Assembly (NCBI GenBank): GCA_016927275.1
Contig: JAFGMW010000080.1
Span: forward strand, 1-35,026
Source of the DNA: Pseudomonadota bacterium
GTDB lineage: Bacteria > UBA10199 > 2-02-FULL-44-16 > JAAZCA01
Reading direction: 5' to 3'
DNA: 35,026 nucleotides
In this document: positions 24,690 to 34,812 of the stretch, piece after piece
Layout of the letters: every line of letters starts with the position of its first letter
Numbering within the stretch: position 1 is the stretch's first letter
Notes under the pieces: generated by a model
Told to the model about the DNA's origin: nothing
The model's database searches: none
Seen by the model: the letters and a program-made list of their open reading frames with translations, nothing else
Made by a program: the position numbers and the translations under genes

Positions 24690-25025
24690 TTACGCGGCCT
24701 CGTCGTAGATGACTTTTCCGCTGCGCAGTATGTCCGCCTCGAAGCTGCGGGAATCACAGTCCAGAAAATCATCCGGAAGATAAGGCAGCGCTTCGATCTG
24801 GGGGGTTATGTGACGCGCAACCTCCGCAAGCAGCAGATGGTCATCTTCAGTACCGCCGTGAAAATCCGGCGAAATGACGACCAGGTCGATGTCGCTCCAT
24901 GGACGCGGGTTGCCGCGGGCGTAAGAGCCAAAGAGGATCACGCGCTGAATGCGAACACGCCGCTTCAGGGCATCGATATATAACTTAACTATTCGTTCAA
25001 CATCAGGATAGATTTCCTGCACCAT
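24690..25025 (-). CDS. MNT-domain nucleotidyltransferase (antitoxin of HEPN/MNT pair)
   Basis: The 111-residue minimal nucleotidyltransferase carries the motif VILFGSYARGNPRPWSDIDLVV (GSYARG and DxD, two metal-binding Asp residues). MntA-type antitoxins adenylylate the HEPN partner to silence it. The start overlaps the HEPN gene end by 37 nt, the normal arrangement with HEPN first. It ends with DEAA directly before a CTERM gene remnant. Confidence 0.9.
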   Translation of the reverse strand: MVQEIYPDVERIVKLYIDALKRRVRIQRVILFGSYARGNPRPWSDIDLVVISPDFHGGTEDDHLLLAEVARHITPQIEALPYLPDDFLDCDSRSFEADILRSGKVIYDEAA

Positions 25026-25393
25026 TTTACAAAATCCTCCGTCTGTGAAAGCAGCTCTGACGCCTGCGCCCTGCTCAACTCGGATGCAAGCTTCTGTTTG
25101 AACGACGGATAGCGACCTGCTATATAATATCTGCTCAGCCGATTCATCAGAAGATGCTGTCCATCGGACAGCTCGATCTTCAGCGATTCGACAAGGGTGG
25201 AGAGGTTATGAACATACGGAGGCGAATCGTCTCTCAATTTACACCATATCGCCTTCAGGATCTTTTCCGCCGCTTGCTGACTCATAAAGGCAACATAGAG
25301 GCTGTGCCCACTCGCCTCCATCGCAGCAGCGGCACTGAGGTCATAGTCAGCCCTCGCTACCCATTGATCCACGATATTTTTCGGATCGGTCAT
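24989..25393 (-). CDS. HEPN-domain toxin (HEPN/MNT pair)
   Basis: The 134-residue helical protein has the HEPN features RADYDLSAAAAM, AFMSQQAAEKILKAIWCKLR, and PPYVHNLSTL with a conserved His. HEPN toxins of this type are RNases. The Arg-to-His distance here (R-x7-H) is longer than the usual R-x4-6-H, so activity is uncertain. The ATG has no clear ribosome binding site. Upstream is an AT-rich stretch, and the unit is bracketed by CTERM repeat copies B and C. Confidence 0.87.
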   Translation of the reverse strand: MTDPKNIVDQWVARADYDLSAAAAMEASGHSLYVAFMSQQAAEKILKAIWCKLRDDSPPYVHNLSTLVESLKIELSDGQHLLMNRLSRYYIAGRYPSFKQKLASELSRAQASELLSQTEDFVKWCRKSILMLNE

Positions 25394-25492
25394 AGAGCGG
25401 ATATAGCATTAACTCCATTGAATTAAAAGACTTTTTAAAGCTCTGCTCCGTTTTCATCTCACATGCCTGCAGGAAAACGGTTTGTAGCGGTA

Positions 25493-25518
25493 AACAAAAA
25501 GGCCGGGCTCCCCCGGCC
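25493..25518 (-). terminator. Terminator of the CTERM surface protein gene
   Basis: The minus strand has GGCCGGG, a 4-nt loop and CCCGGCC followed by TTTTTGTTT. It lies about 50 nt after the TAA of the gene at 25569. Confidence 0.8.
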
Positions 25519-25531
25519 TTTCTGGCAAGTA

Positions 25532-25625
25532 CCAGAAACAAGCTGATAGTTACTGGTAGGTGGCTGTCTTATCTCCTGCGACGTTTGATGGGGGCGTGGA
25601 CGAGGCGCATTGCGCCGATTGCCGA
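25532..25625 (-). repeat. CTERM 3'-end repeat, copy C (in the intact gene)
   Basis: The sequence shared with 18607-18698 and 24591-24689 covers the last 16 or so codons of the CTERM gene and about 37 nt beyond. This is the only copy attached to a complete gene, so it is the likely source or the only unbroken descendant. Confidence 0.85.
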
Positions 25626-27020
25626 CAGCGCGATGAGGATGCACCAGGCGATGCCGCCCGCGCTCGCGTCGTGCCAGGCAAGTCCCATGAGAGAGGCGCC
25701 GCCGCCGCAGCCGCTCGCTGCGCCCGCGGCCCCGATTATGCCGCCGCCGCCCTCGGTGGTGACACCGTCGCCGCCCATGCTCGAGCCCCCGCCCTCCTCC
25801 TCGTCGTCTCCCACAGGCACGTCGGTCGCGCCGCCCGTGGTGGGGATGTCGTAGGGGTTGGCGACAAAGGCGACAACACCGCCACCCGTAGGACTTGCAG
25901 AGAAAGAAAACTGTCTTGAAATACCTGCACTGCCTTTTTCAGAATCATTGTACATAGCGATCAAAGTCTTGTTCAGCACCTGCGGAGATAACGTTATCTC
26001 CACAGGGCCGAGATCCAGCATGCCCGAGCTTATGGTCACAGGGTTTGTCATGCCGCCCACGCTGGAGCATGACTGCTTATATGCGGTGAGCCCGGAGCAC
26101 GTTGCCGAAGCCTCGTCGTCCATGCTCAAGAAAAACTCCACCTTGCCTGAGTTGCCCTCAGGGACGTCTATGAGCACATACGCGGGGCTGTCCTTGTACT
26201 CTATGATATCCTCGCCGTCGAGGAGCGGCACCGGCTCATTTTCTTCCATTTTGTAGAAAACAAGCTCGTGCATCACGCTGCCCTCGATCTTCACGCCGTA
26301 GTTGCGCAGAAGATCGGTGCCCGCCGGATCCTTGTTGTTGTATATGGAGCTGCCCTGGATCACAGGCCTGTTGTTCTCGGACATCACGTGCACGCCCAGG
26401 TGGTTGCTCCTGATTATGGAACCGCCCTTCACCTCGACGCCCACCGCATCGATTTTCACGCCCTCGTGACACCCGGAGGCCTGCACGCCGCTGAGCACCG
26501 CATTCTTCGACTTGACGTCTATGCAGGAGCCGGACTTGGTGGAGTCGCCGGTCACAACCACCCCTTTATCGTCATAGGCGCCGAGCTCGATCTTCCCCAG
26601 GCCGGTCATCTTGAGGCCGTTCTTCACGTTGGAGAGCTGGGTGTCCTTGAGGTGGATCGTGCCTGCCCCGTAGTGGTTTATGGCAAGGAGAGGGTCGGAG
26701 GAGAGGAGGGCATCGGCCTTGGCTAATTTCAGGCCTGTTATATAGATGTCATTCGCTATAGCCGCTTCAACATTCAAGGTGAACCCGGTGATGCCGTCCG
26801 CCGGTTGCAACTCGAGCTCTTCCATTAAAAAACATATTTCGCAGTTCCCGGATTCTTGATACGTGCATGGCGCAGAAAATGCGGAGTTAATCCGTGCTAT
26901 CCTTTGAGCTTTGTTTATAAGGAGATTGAGATTAATCTCGTTGCTACAAACTTGGGCAGCAGCCGTACTACAAAGCAGCAAAAGGGCCGCTGCTAATATT
27001 AATGAGTATGCTCTCTTCAT
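25569..27020 (-). CDS. Secreted beta-helix protein with CTERM-like sorting tail
   Basis: The protein has 483 residues with a signal peptide (SLILAAALLLLCSTAAAQ). Residues of about 90-260 look like a right-handed parallel beta-helix (repeats such as GVVVTGDSTKSGSCIDVK, NAVLSGVQASGCHEGVKID, GSIIRSNHLGVHVMS). An acidic Gly-rich linker (DDEEEGGGSSMGGDG) leads to a C-terminal signal: a GCGGG segment, a hydrophobic helix (GGIAWCILIALSAIGAM) and an Arg-rich end (KRRRR). This tripartite form is that of CTERM/MYXO-CTERM surface sorting signals. A strong GGAGGAG precedes the ATG at 27020. The ligand or role is unknown. Confidence 0.82.
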   Translation of the reverse strand: MKRAYSLILAAALLLLCSTAAAQVCSNEINLNLLINKAQRIARINSAFSAPCTYQESGNCEICFLMEELELQPADGITGFTLNVEAAIANDIYITGLKLAKADALLSSDPLLAINHYGAGTIHLKDTQLSNVKNGLKMTGLGKIELGAYDDKGVVVTGDSTKSGSCIDVKSKNAVLSGVQASGCHEGVKIDAVGVEVKGGSIIRSNHLGVHVMSENNRPVIQGSSIYNNKDPAGTDLLRNYGVKIEGSVMHELVFYKMEENEPVPLLDGEDIIEYKDSPAYVLIDVPEGNSGKVEFFLSMDDEASATCSGLTAYKQSCSSVGGMTNPVTISSGMLDLGPVEITLSPQVLNKTLIAMYNDSEKGSAGISRQFSFSASPTGGGVVAFVANPYDIPTTGGATDVPVGDDEEEGGGSSMGGDGVTTEGGGGIIGAAGAASGCGGGASLMGLAWHDASAGGIAWCILIALSAIGAMRLVHAPIKRRRR

Positions 27021-27277
27021 GACTCCTCCCCCATCTCTGAAATGTATGCATATCAATAGTAAGCAACTATTGTGCCATTGACGGACAAGGAGGAAGGGCT
27101 TGCATTTCAATAACTTAGGAACTGTCGGATAAGAAAAAGAGGTTAAAAATCACCCAGTTATGCGGGATTCATTATCATGATGAGAGGGATGGCAAGTGAT
27201 GGACTATTCTTTACAGCAGATAAATGAAAGGTCACCCTCTCCCTGACCCTCTCCCATCGAGGGAGAGGGGATAGAAA
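27021..27277. other. Gap upstream of the CTERM gene
   Basis: This holds the promoter region of the CTERM gene (no clean promoter seen) and, at 27230-27271, one copy of the CCCTCTCCC palindromic repeat in the plus orientation. Confidence 0.5.
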
Positions 27278-27326
27278 TCATTTTTCTCCCTCCCTTGATG
27301 GGAGGGAGTCAGAGGGAGGGTGATCC
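27230..27326. repeat. Inverted pair of CCCTCTCCC palindromic repeats at DUF559 3' end
   Basis: Copy 1 (27230-27271) reads GGTCACCCTCTCCCTGACC... on the plus strand. Copy 2 (27281-27326) is a diverged copy on the minus strand and encodes the C-terminus of the DUF559 protein (DHPPSDSLPSREGEK). Each unit contains its own CTCTCCC/GGGAGAG hairpin. Confidence 0.85.
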
Positions 27327-27652
27327 ATGCATTCACGATGCACTGATTCAAGCACATCCATCGGATTAAGAAGAATGTCGCTATTCCAGTATCTCAACAC
27401 TCTGTAACCTTGACTTGAAAACCATTGATCGCGAGAGAGGTCCTTCGCATTCTCCAAGTGATGACCACCATCACATTCAATTATGAGCTTTTTCTCATAA
27501 CAGATAAAATCAACTATGTATGGTCCTATTGATTGCTGTCTCCTGAATTTAAAGCCGGAAAACCTCCTTGCTCTAAGATGCTGCCAGAGCAAGCGCTCGG
27601 CATCGGTAGATTCCTTGCGAAGTTTTCTAGCGAATTTGATGAGATGATTCAT
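27278..27652 (-). CDS. DUF559 endonuclease-like protein
   Basis: The 124-residue protein is related to the Vsr/PD-(D/E)xK nuclease superfamily. Motifs seen are RKESTDAERLLWQHLRAR, FKFRRQQSIGPYIVDFIC (catalytic Asp), KLIIECDGGHHL (Glu and Asp) and GYRVLRYWNSDIL. The usual DUF559 core is complete. The gene is bounded on both sides by copies of a palindromic repeat. The upstream copy starts 2 bp from the start codon and supplies GAGGGTGA as the ribosome binding site, and the downstream copy supplies the last 15 residues. This is probably a mobile unit. Confidence 0.88.
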   Translation of the reverse strand: MNHLIKFARKLRKESTDAERLLWQHLRARRFSGFKFRRQQSIGPYIVDFICYEKKLIIECDGGHHLENAKDLSRDQWFSSQGYRVLRYWNSDILLNPMDVLESVHRECMDHPPSDSLPSREGEK

Positions 27653-27653
27653 G

Positions 27654-27856
27654 GGTCACCCTCTCCCTATCCCTCTCCCATCAAGGGAGAGGGGATGAGT
27701 ATGTCAAGGTCACCCTCTCCCTGACCCTCTCCCATCGAGGGAGAGGGGATGAGTATGTCAAGGTCACCCTCTCCCTATCCCTCTCCCATCAAGGGAGAGG
27801 GGATGAGTATGTCAAGGCCACCCTCTCCCCTACCCTCTCCCATCGAGGGAGAGGGA
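27654..27856. repeat. Four tandem 54-bp repeats (CCCTCTCCC palindromic family)
   Basis: Units start at 27654, 27708, 27762 and 27816, an exact period of 54 bp. Each has GGTCACCCTCTCCC, a hairpin arm pair around ATC(A/G)A, then the constant ATGAGTATGTCAA. The last unit is diverged and cut short. Between units there is no variable spacer, so this is not a CRISPR array. Confidence 0.92.
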
Positions 27857-27860
27857 AAAT

Positions 27861-27885
27861 AAAAAGGGGCGGTGAGCCCCTTTTT
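27861..27885 (-). terminator. Terminator of the subtilase gene
   Basis: AAAAAGGGGC and GCCCCTTTTT are inverted copies around a short loop. On the minus strand it ends in a T-rich run (TTTTTATTTT) and lies 26 nt after the stop of the gene at 27911. It can work in both directions. Confidence 0.8.
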
Positions 27886-27910
27886 AAACCCGCGATTTAA
27901 CTCCGCTCAA

Positions 27911-30900
27911 TCATTGCGTACTGACTGAAACCATGTCTACCATGATGGGAACCGGGTCACCGGGATGTTGCGCCTGATATAAATTCATCAGTTGTTGAGC
28001 GTATGTATAACTTATTCCACCCGCATATGATCTTCCAGGTAATGAATGAGGTAAGGAATTCAGCGTAATATGGCGCGCTGAATCACTACTCATAAGAGAC
28101 GAAAATTCCGTGCCACTGTAGGCAATTCTCCATTCATTTGGACACATGACCGCTCTGTCCAGTATTCCATCGCCATCGAAGTCAGTCGTAACAGGGTGGC
28201 AAAAAGCGTTACCGTAAATATTAGCAGGCGCGATCAAGGCGAGATTGGACCAGTAGTTGTCATTGGTTATAGGCCACTCGCCGTTGCTCCTTTTCACGCT
28301 TATCATTGGAGAATAACCGTATAAAAATTTCCCTCCAAACGGCACAACGTCGTTTCCACCAAAAATAAATGGAGTGCCGTCCATCGCATCGTATTCAGGA
28401 TAAAACACATTTCCATCAAAAGGTACAAGATACATCCGTCCTTCATCAGCATGACTATCAGGCACCTTGAAACCCAATACAGCAGTGCCATTTTCCATAA
28501 AATCGCCCACAAAGGGCAAATATGCCCAGCCAGGCGCCTGGCTCAGTTGAGTATTTGAAATAAGTTGAGCGGTCTTTTCAAAGCCTGCAAATGAACTTTC
28601 AGTGCCATCGCCATAGTCGATTCTCACCATGCCATCCGAACAGATAATCGCGATGTCGTTAAAACCATCCTTTGCATATCCACTCTTGTAATAGTTACCG
28701 ATCACCGGCCTGCTGTAGTCCGCGTCGTCCGGATCCAGGGCCATCTCATCGTGCCACTGGGCAGAGTAGTCGAGCACCCAGTCCCAGCCGTGCCAGAGGT
28801 TGTTGCGCGTGAGGTCGGTGTCGGTGAGGGCAACGTAGAAGGTGCCCGCGCACTTGTCGTAAGCAACGAAGTCGGCCCGGCCGTCCGAGTTCATGTCCTC
28901 CACATAGGGCCACGCGCCGCACAGACCGGGGATCACAGGGAAGCTCACGTCCACGTCCCACGCGCCGAAGCCGTCGGCCGCTGGGCCCGTGCTGGAGAGA
29001 TCGACCTTCCAGTTGCCGTTGCTGAACTGCACCAGGTCGGCCCTGCCGTCGCCGTCGAAGTCGTAGTGCTTGGCGATCTTTGTCCCCTCCGGGAAGATCT
29101 CGGAGTCGGGACACGAGGGGTCGGAGTTAATGGGATCGAACTGTCTGCATATGATGCCCACGCCCTGCGCGCGCAGGGCTATCATCTGCGACTCCGTGAG
29201 CTGCTCGTCCGCGGCGAGCTCGGGATAGGAGCTGCTCACCGACGCGAGGAAGGTGTCCACGAGGGTCATTGCAACGTCGATGCGCGGCTGCTTGCCGATG
29301 TTGCCGCCGCCCCCGACCTGCGCCACGCCGGAGCTGTAGAGAATCTCGCGCATCTTGAGCGGCATGAGGTAGCGGCGATGTCCCAGCTCCTGCCTTGCGT
29401 AGCTCTGGACCAGCACTGCGGCTCCGCCCACGATCGCAGCGGCAGAGGAGGTGCCGCCGAAGTTGTCTATGAAATAGGTGTTCGTGGTATCGTTGGGCGG
29501 GATCGGTGGGGTCGTTCCATTCCAGGCGTATTCGCCGTATGGATAGCCCGTGGTCACAACCCCGAATCCCCACGAAAACGCGTTGAAGCGCGAGCCGTAG
29601 TTCGTGAACGCTGAGGCCATGATCTCGTCTGCGCCGCCTGATGCGCCCACCATCACGGCGCCCGCGTCCTCGTACGAGAGGTTGTGCGCAAAGCTCCAAT
29701 CCCCTGTGTAGAGATCAGGGTTGTCGAGATTCATCTGGCCGTTGCCGCCGCCCTCGATCACGGTCACGCCAAAGGCTGTTGCCTGCTCTATGGCGCCGAA
29801 CACGTCGGGCCAGAGCTCAAGCGGCACGCAGCCGTATTGATCGTCCACAGAACCGGCGCAGGTACCTGAAGTGTTAAACTTTCCCGTCAGCTGAACCTCT
29901 AATATCCATATCGAACCCGGCTCGATGTCGTCGTCGCCATCGGTCGTGGGGCTGTCTATGCCGTCTGTTGCAACGCCGAGATCGCCTGCCGCTCCATCCG
30001 TCATACTGCCCTGCACATAATACGCATCGTGCGCAAGGCCGGTGACCCCGTGACCATTGTCCTGAGCGATGAGTATGCCCGCCACCGCGGTTCCGTGCGC
30101 GATCCACGATTCGCAATTGGGGATGGCATAGGGAAAACCGGGCGCGCAGTCGGGCTGGTAGAGGAAATTGCCGCCGTCATCCAGCTCCGCCTTCACGAGG
30201 TCGAACTCCTCGTGGTCAAAGTTCATGCCGGGCTCGTTGTCCACCACATAGACGTCCTGGCCGGTTATCCCGGCTGCCCAGGCCGCCTCTGCGTTCACGC
30301 CGCCGTGTGTGGCCTCGGGCTTGAGATACCCCTGAAGGCCGGTGAGGTCTGGCGTGGTGAGGAGGGACGAAGGGAACGGCTTGAGCTCGGGATAGACCTT
30401 ATCGACGCTGGGCAGGCCCCGCAGGTTCCGAAGGATCTGCACCGCGTAGTCGGGCTTCTTCGCATCCACGCGAAACACGAGGTTCCAGTCGGTGAGCTTC
30501 TTGCCCGAGAGCCTCTCGAGCTTCATGCGCTGCGCCTTGACCACGTCCATGGGCGCATCCACGGAGCGGGTCATCACGATGGAGCCTGCGGTGGAGAGGA
30601 AATCTTTGGTGTCAGGGGATTGCCGCGCTTCGCTCGCAATGACATCCTTGATGGCAGCGACGATCTCATCGTCGCTCGCACTGACGTCCTTGGCAGCGCT
30701 CACCGCATCCGCGGCCGAGCTGCTCTCCAGCACCGGCAGCACGCTCTCGTTGAAATAGACCGTGAGGCGGCCTGAGTATGCGTCCGAGTAGATGAGGTCC
30801 TCGAGGGAGGAGCCTGGACCCAGATCCGCGTTCGGCCCCACGCTCACAGGGCCGCCGGCCCCGCCGCAAGAGGAAACAAGAAGAACTAGAGCGAGGAGAA

Positions 30901-30979
30901 GGAACAGCGACCACCCTCTCCCTGACCCTCTCCCATCAAGGGAGAGGGGATATGATCTCTGTGGGGTTCGGATCGACAT
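27911..30979 (-). CDS. Subtilisin-like (S8) lipoprotein with FG-GAP/VCBS-like repeats
   Basis: The 1022-residue lipoprotein has a signal region ending in the lipobox LVSSC. The S8 triad is visible: Asp in VYVVDNEPG (about residue 245), His in WIAHGTAVAGI (about 295) and Ser in FGGTSSAAAIVGG (about 510). The second half carries calcium-type repeats (FDGDGRADLVQF, MNSDGRADFVAY, FDGDGILDRAVM). Residues 9-24 (SYPLSLDGRGSGRGW) are encoded by a CCCTCTCCC palindromic repeat inserted before the hydrophobic segment. A role in surface or extracellular proteolysis is likely. The 3' third is AT-richer than the middle. A GGGGGA lies about 7 nt before the ATG. Confidence 0.9.
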   Translation of the reverse strand: MSIRTPQRSYPLSLDGRGSGRGWSLFLLLALVLLVSSCGGAGGPVSVGPNADLGPGSSLEDLIYSDAYSGRLTVYFNESVLPVLESSSAADAVSAAKDVSASDDEIVAAIKDVIASEARQSPDTKDFLSTAGSIVMTRSVDAPMDVVKAQRMKLERLSGKKLTDWNLVFRVDAKKPDYAVQILRNLRGLPSVDKVYPELKPFPSSLLTTPDLTGLQGYLKPEATHGGVNAEAAWAAGITGQDVYVVDNEPGMNFDHEEFDLVKAELDDGGNFLYQPDCAPGFPYAIPNCESWIAHGTAVAGILIAQDNGHGVTGLAHDAYYVQGSMTDGAAGDLGVATDGIDSPTTDGDDDIEPGSIWILEVQLTGKFNTSGTCAGSVDDQYGCVPLELWPDVFGAIEQATAFGVTVIEGGGNGQMNLDNPDLYTGDWSFAHNLSYEDAGAVMVGASGGADEIMASAFTNYGSRFNAFSWGFGVVTTGYPYGEYAWNGTTPPIPPNDTTNTYFIDNFGGTSSAAAIVGGAAVLVQSYARQELGHRRYLMPLKMREILYSSGVAQVGGGGNIGKQPRIDVAMTLVDTFLASVSSSYPELAADEQLTESQMIALRAQGVGIICRQFDPINSDPSCPDSEIFPEGTKIAKHYDFDGDGRADLVQFSNGNWKVDLSSTGPAADGFGAWDVDVSFPVIPGLCGAWPYVEDMNSDGRADFVAYDKCAGTFYVALTDTDLTRNNLWHGWDWVLDYSAQWHDEMALDPDDADYSRPVIGNYYKSGYAKDGFNDIAIICSDGMVRIDYGDGTESSFAGFEKTAQLISNTQLSQAPGWAYLPFVGDFMENGTAVLGFKVPDSHADEGRMYLVPFDGNVFYPEYDAMDGTPFIFGGNDVVPFGGKFLYGYSPMISVKRSNGEWPITNDNYWSNLALIAPANIYGNAFCHPVTTDFDGDGILDRAVMCPNEWRIAYSGTEFSSLMSSDSARHITLNSLPHSLPGRSYAGGISYTYAQQLMNLYQAQHPGDPVPIMVDMVSVSTQ
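30911..30950. repeat. CCCTCTCCC palindromic repeat inside the subtilase signal region
   Basis: A single copy reads CCACCCTCTCCCTGACCC and so on, matching the units at 27230-27856. It keeps the reading frame and adds a basic, Gly-rich stretch before the hydrophobic part of the signal peptide. Confidence 0.88.
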
Positions 30980-31160
30980 CCTTAAATCCCCCTGATTCTC
31001 AACAAGTTCGCCATCTTTCTACCACCACTGTCAACTATATACAAGGCCCTTCTCCCGGGCGCTCATAATTCATTTTCGGCAAGGATCACAAAAGGTTGCG
31101 TGATTTCTCAGGCGCCCGGAAACCGGCACGGGATATGCATTGTAAGGCAGGGGTCAGCGG

Positions 31161-31508
31161 TCAGTGGCCGGGGCTTTCAAGCGTGGTTATGCGGGTCTCG
31201 TGGTCATCCACTCGCACATGGATGGAGTCGATCTTGTCGGCCAGGCGGGTTTCCATGTCTTTCATCTCGCCGCGAAGCGTTTCCCCCATGTCCTCGATCT
31301 GTCCCTGCAAATCTTCCTTCGTGGCTTTGAGGGCCTGCTGGGTCTGGTGGACCTCCGTCTCCAGCTTGTCGATCCGTTTGCCCAAGACAGCCTCGGTCCC
31401 CTTGGCGGTGGATTTGATCAGGTCCTTGATGTCCTCAAGGATGGGGATGAGCCTGCCCTCGGTCATGACCCTTTCATGCGACTTTGCAGCAATAGTTTTG
31501 TTTCTCAT
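31161..31508 (-). CDS. Small coiled-coil protein, function unknown
   Basis: The 115-residue, highly charged protein has no signal peptide or membrane segment. Heptad-like patterning runs from about residue 40 to 110 (GKRIDKLETEVHQTQQALKA, GQIEDMGETLRGEMKDMETR). GAGGAG is 4 nt before the ATG, so it is probably translated. It lies between the subtilase and cold-shock genes with no obvious partner. The flanking gaps (30980-31160 and 31509-31723) hold no other gene. TTGACA occurs near 31029 on the minus strand without a good -10. Confidence 0.6.
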   Translation of the reverse strand: MRNKTIAAKSHERVMTEGRLIPILEDIKDLIKSTAKGTEAVLGKRIDKLETEVHQTQQALKATKEDLQGQIEDMGETLRGEMKDMETRLADKIDSIHVRVDDHETRITTLESPGH

Positions 31509-31723
31509 GCGACTCCTCGCGGTCGAACCGGGTTATCAGAGCCCTCGGTCATGAACAAGGAATTTCTGCTGAAATTATTTAGCAGGAACCGTGCCAGAAG
31601 GGACCATGGATGGCCCAAAATAAACAGGCGGGATATCAGCGCGTTACGCTAAGCGCTGCAGGAATGCAAAAGATATGGGTGCTGCGTTTTTGTGCAATGT
31701 GACCGGAATCGCTGCACCCTTTC

Positions 31724-31756
31724 AAAAAAAAATCCCCGGCCTTGCGGGCCGGGGAT
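31724..31756 (-). terminator. Terminator of the cold-shock gene
   Basis: The 10-bp GC-rich stem ATCCCCGGCC/GGCCGGGGAT with a 5-nt loop is followed on the minus strand by nine T residues. It lies 27 nt after the stop of the gene. Confidence 0.93.
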
Positions 31757-31782
31757 CGCCTTTTGGCAGATAAATTGTTTTA

Positions 31783-31995
31783 TCAAACCGCGGTGACGTT
31801 GGCCGCCTGCAGGCCCTTGGGGCCCTGAGTGACCTCGAACTCGACCGTCTGGCCTTCCTTCACGGTCTTGAAGCCCTCGGACTGGATTGCGGAGTAGTGG
31901 ACGAACACGTCCTCGCCGCCCTCCTCGGGGGAGATGAAGCCGAAGCCCTTCGAGTCGTTGAACCACTTCACCGTACCTCTTTTCCTGTCTGCCAT
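31783..31995 (-). CDS. Cold-shock protein, CspA family
   Basis: The 70-residue single OB-fold RNA chaperone has RNP1 KGFGFISP and RNP2 VFVHYSAI. It starts at [13 protein letters not shown], typical for the family, with AAGGAAGGAAG before the ATG. A promoter at 32126-32154 and the terminator at 31724-31756 make it a single-gene unit. The long (about 120 nt) leader with a GCCGC/GCGGC hairpin near 32035-32065 is typical of cold-induced csp mRNAs. Confidence 0.96.
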   Translation of the reverse strand: MADRKRGTVKWFNDSKGFGFISPEEGGEDVFVHYSAIQSEGFKTVKEGQTVEFEVTQGPKGLQAANVTAV

Positions 31996-32125
31996 ACACT
32001 TCCTTCCTTTCGTTGGGGCATTCTCCAGAACGCATAAAGCCGCAGAACCCAAAATCGGGCCCAGCGGCTCTCCGTACCATTACGTTGCGACCTGTAGATG
32101 CCTTAACTTCATGTTACAGGGCGCG

Positions 32126-32154
32126 CTATTACGACATAACCGGTTGATGTGCAA
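32126..32154 (-). promoter_or_regulatory. Promoter of the cold-shock gene
   Basis: The minus strand has TTGCAC (32149-32154), a 17-nt spacer and TAATAG (32126-32131). It starts just after the clpB stop at 32168, so the csp gene does not rely on clpB transcription. Confidence 0.65.
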
Positions 32155-32167
32155 GCAAAAAAATGCG

Positions 32168-34753
<2,586 letters not shown>

Positions 34754-34783
34754 GGATATCCCCTTTCGCGGACTGCCCCAATG

Positions 34784-34812
34784 ATATGAGGCCTTTTGGC
34801 GGAAATATCAAG
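34784..34812 (-). promoter_or_regulatory. Sigma-32-type heat-shock promoter of clpB
   Basis: The minus strand shows CTTGAT (34807-34812), a 15-nt spacer and CCTCATAT (34784-34791), close to the sigma-32 consensus CTTGAA / CCCCATNT. The predicted start of transcription is about 20 nt before the clpB ATG. No CIRCE repeat was seen. Confidence 0.6.

Noticed and set aside
27654-27856. Possible CRISPR array (four regularly spaced repeats)
   Set aside because: The whole 54-bp unit is repeated with no variable spacers, no cas genes are near, and single copies of the unit occur elsewhere.
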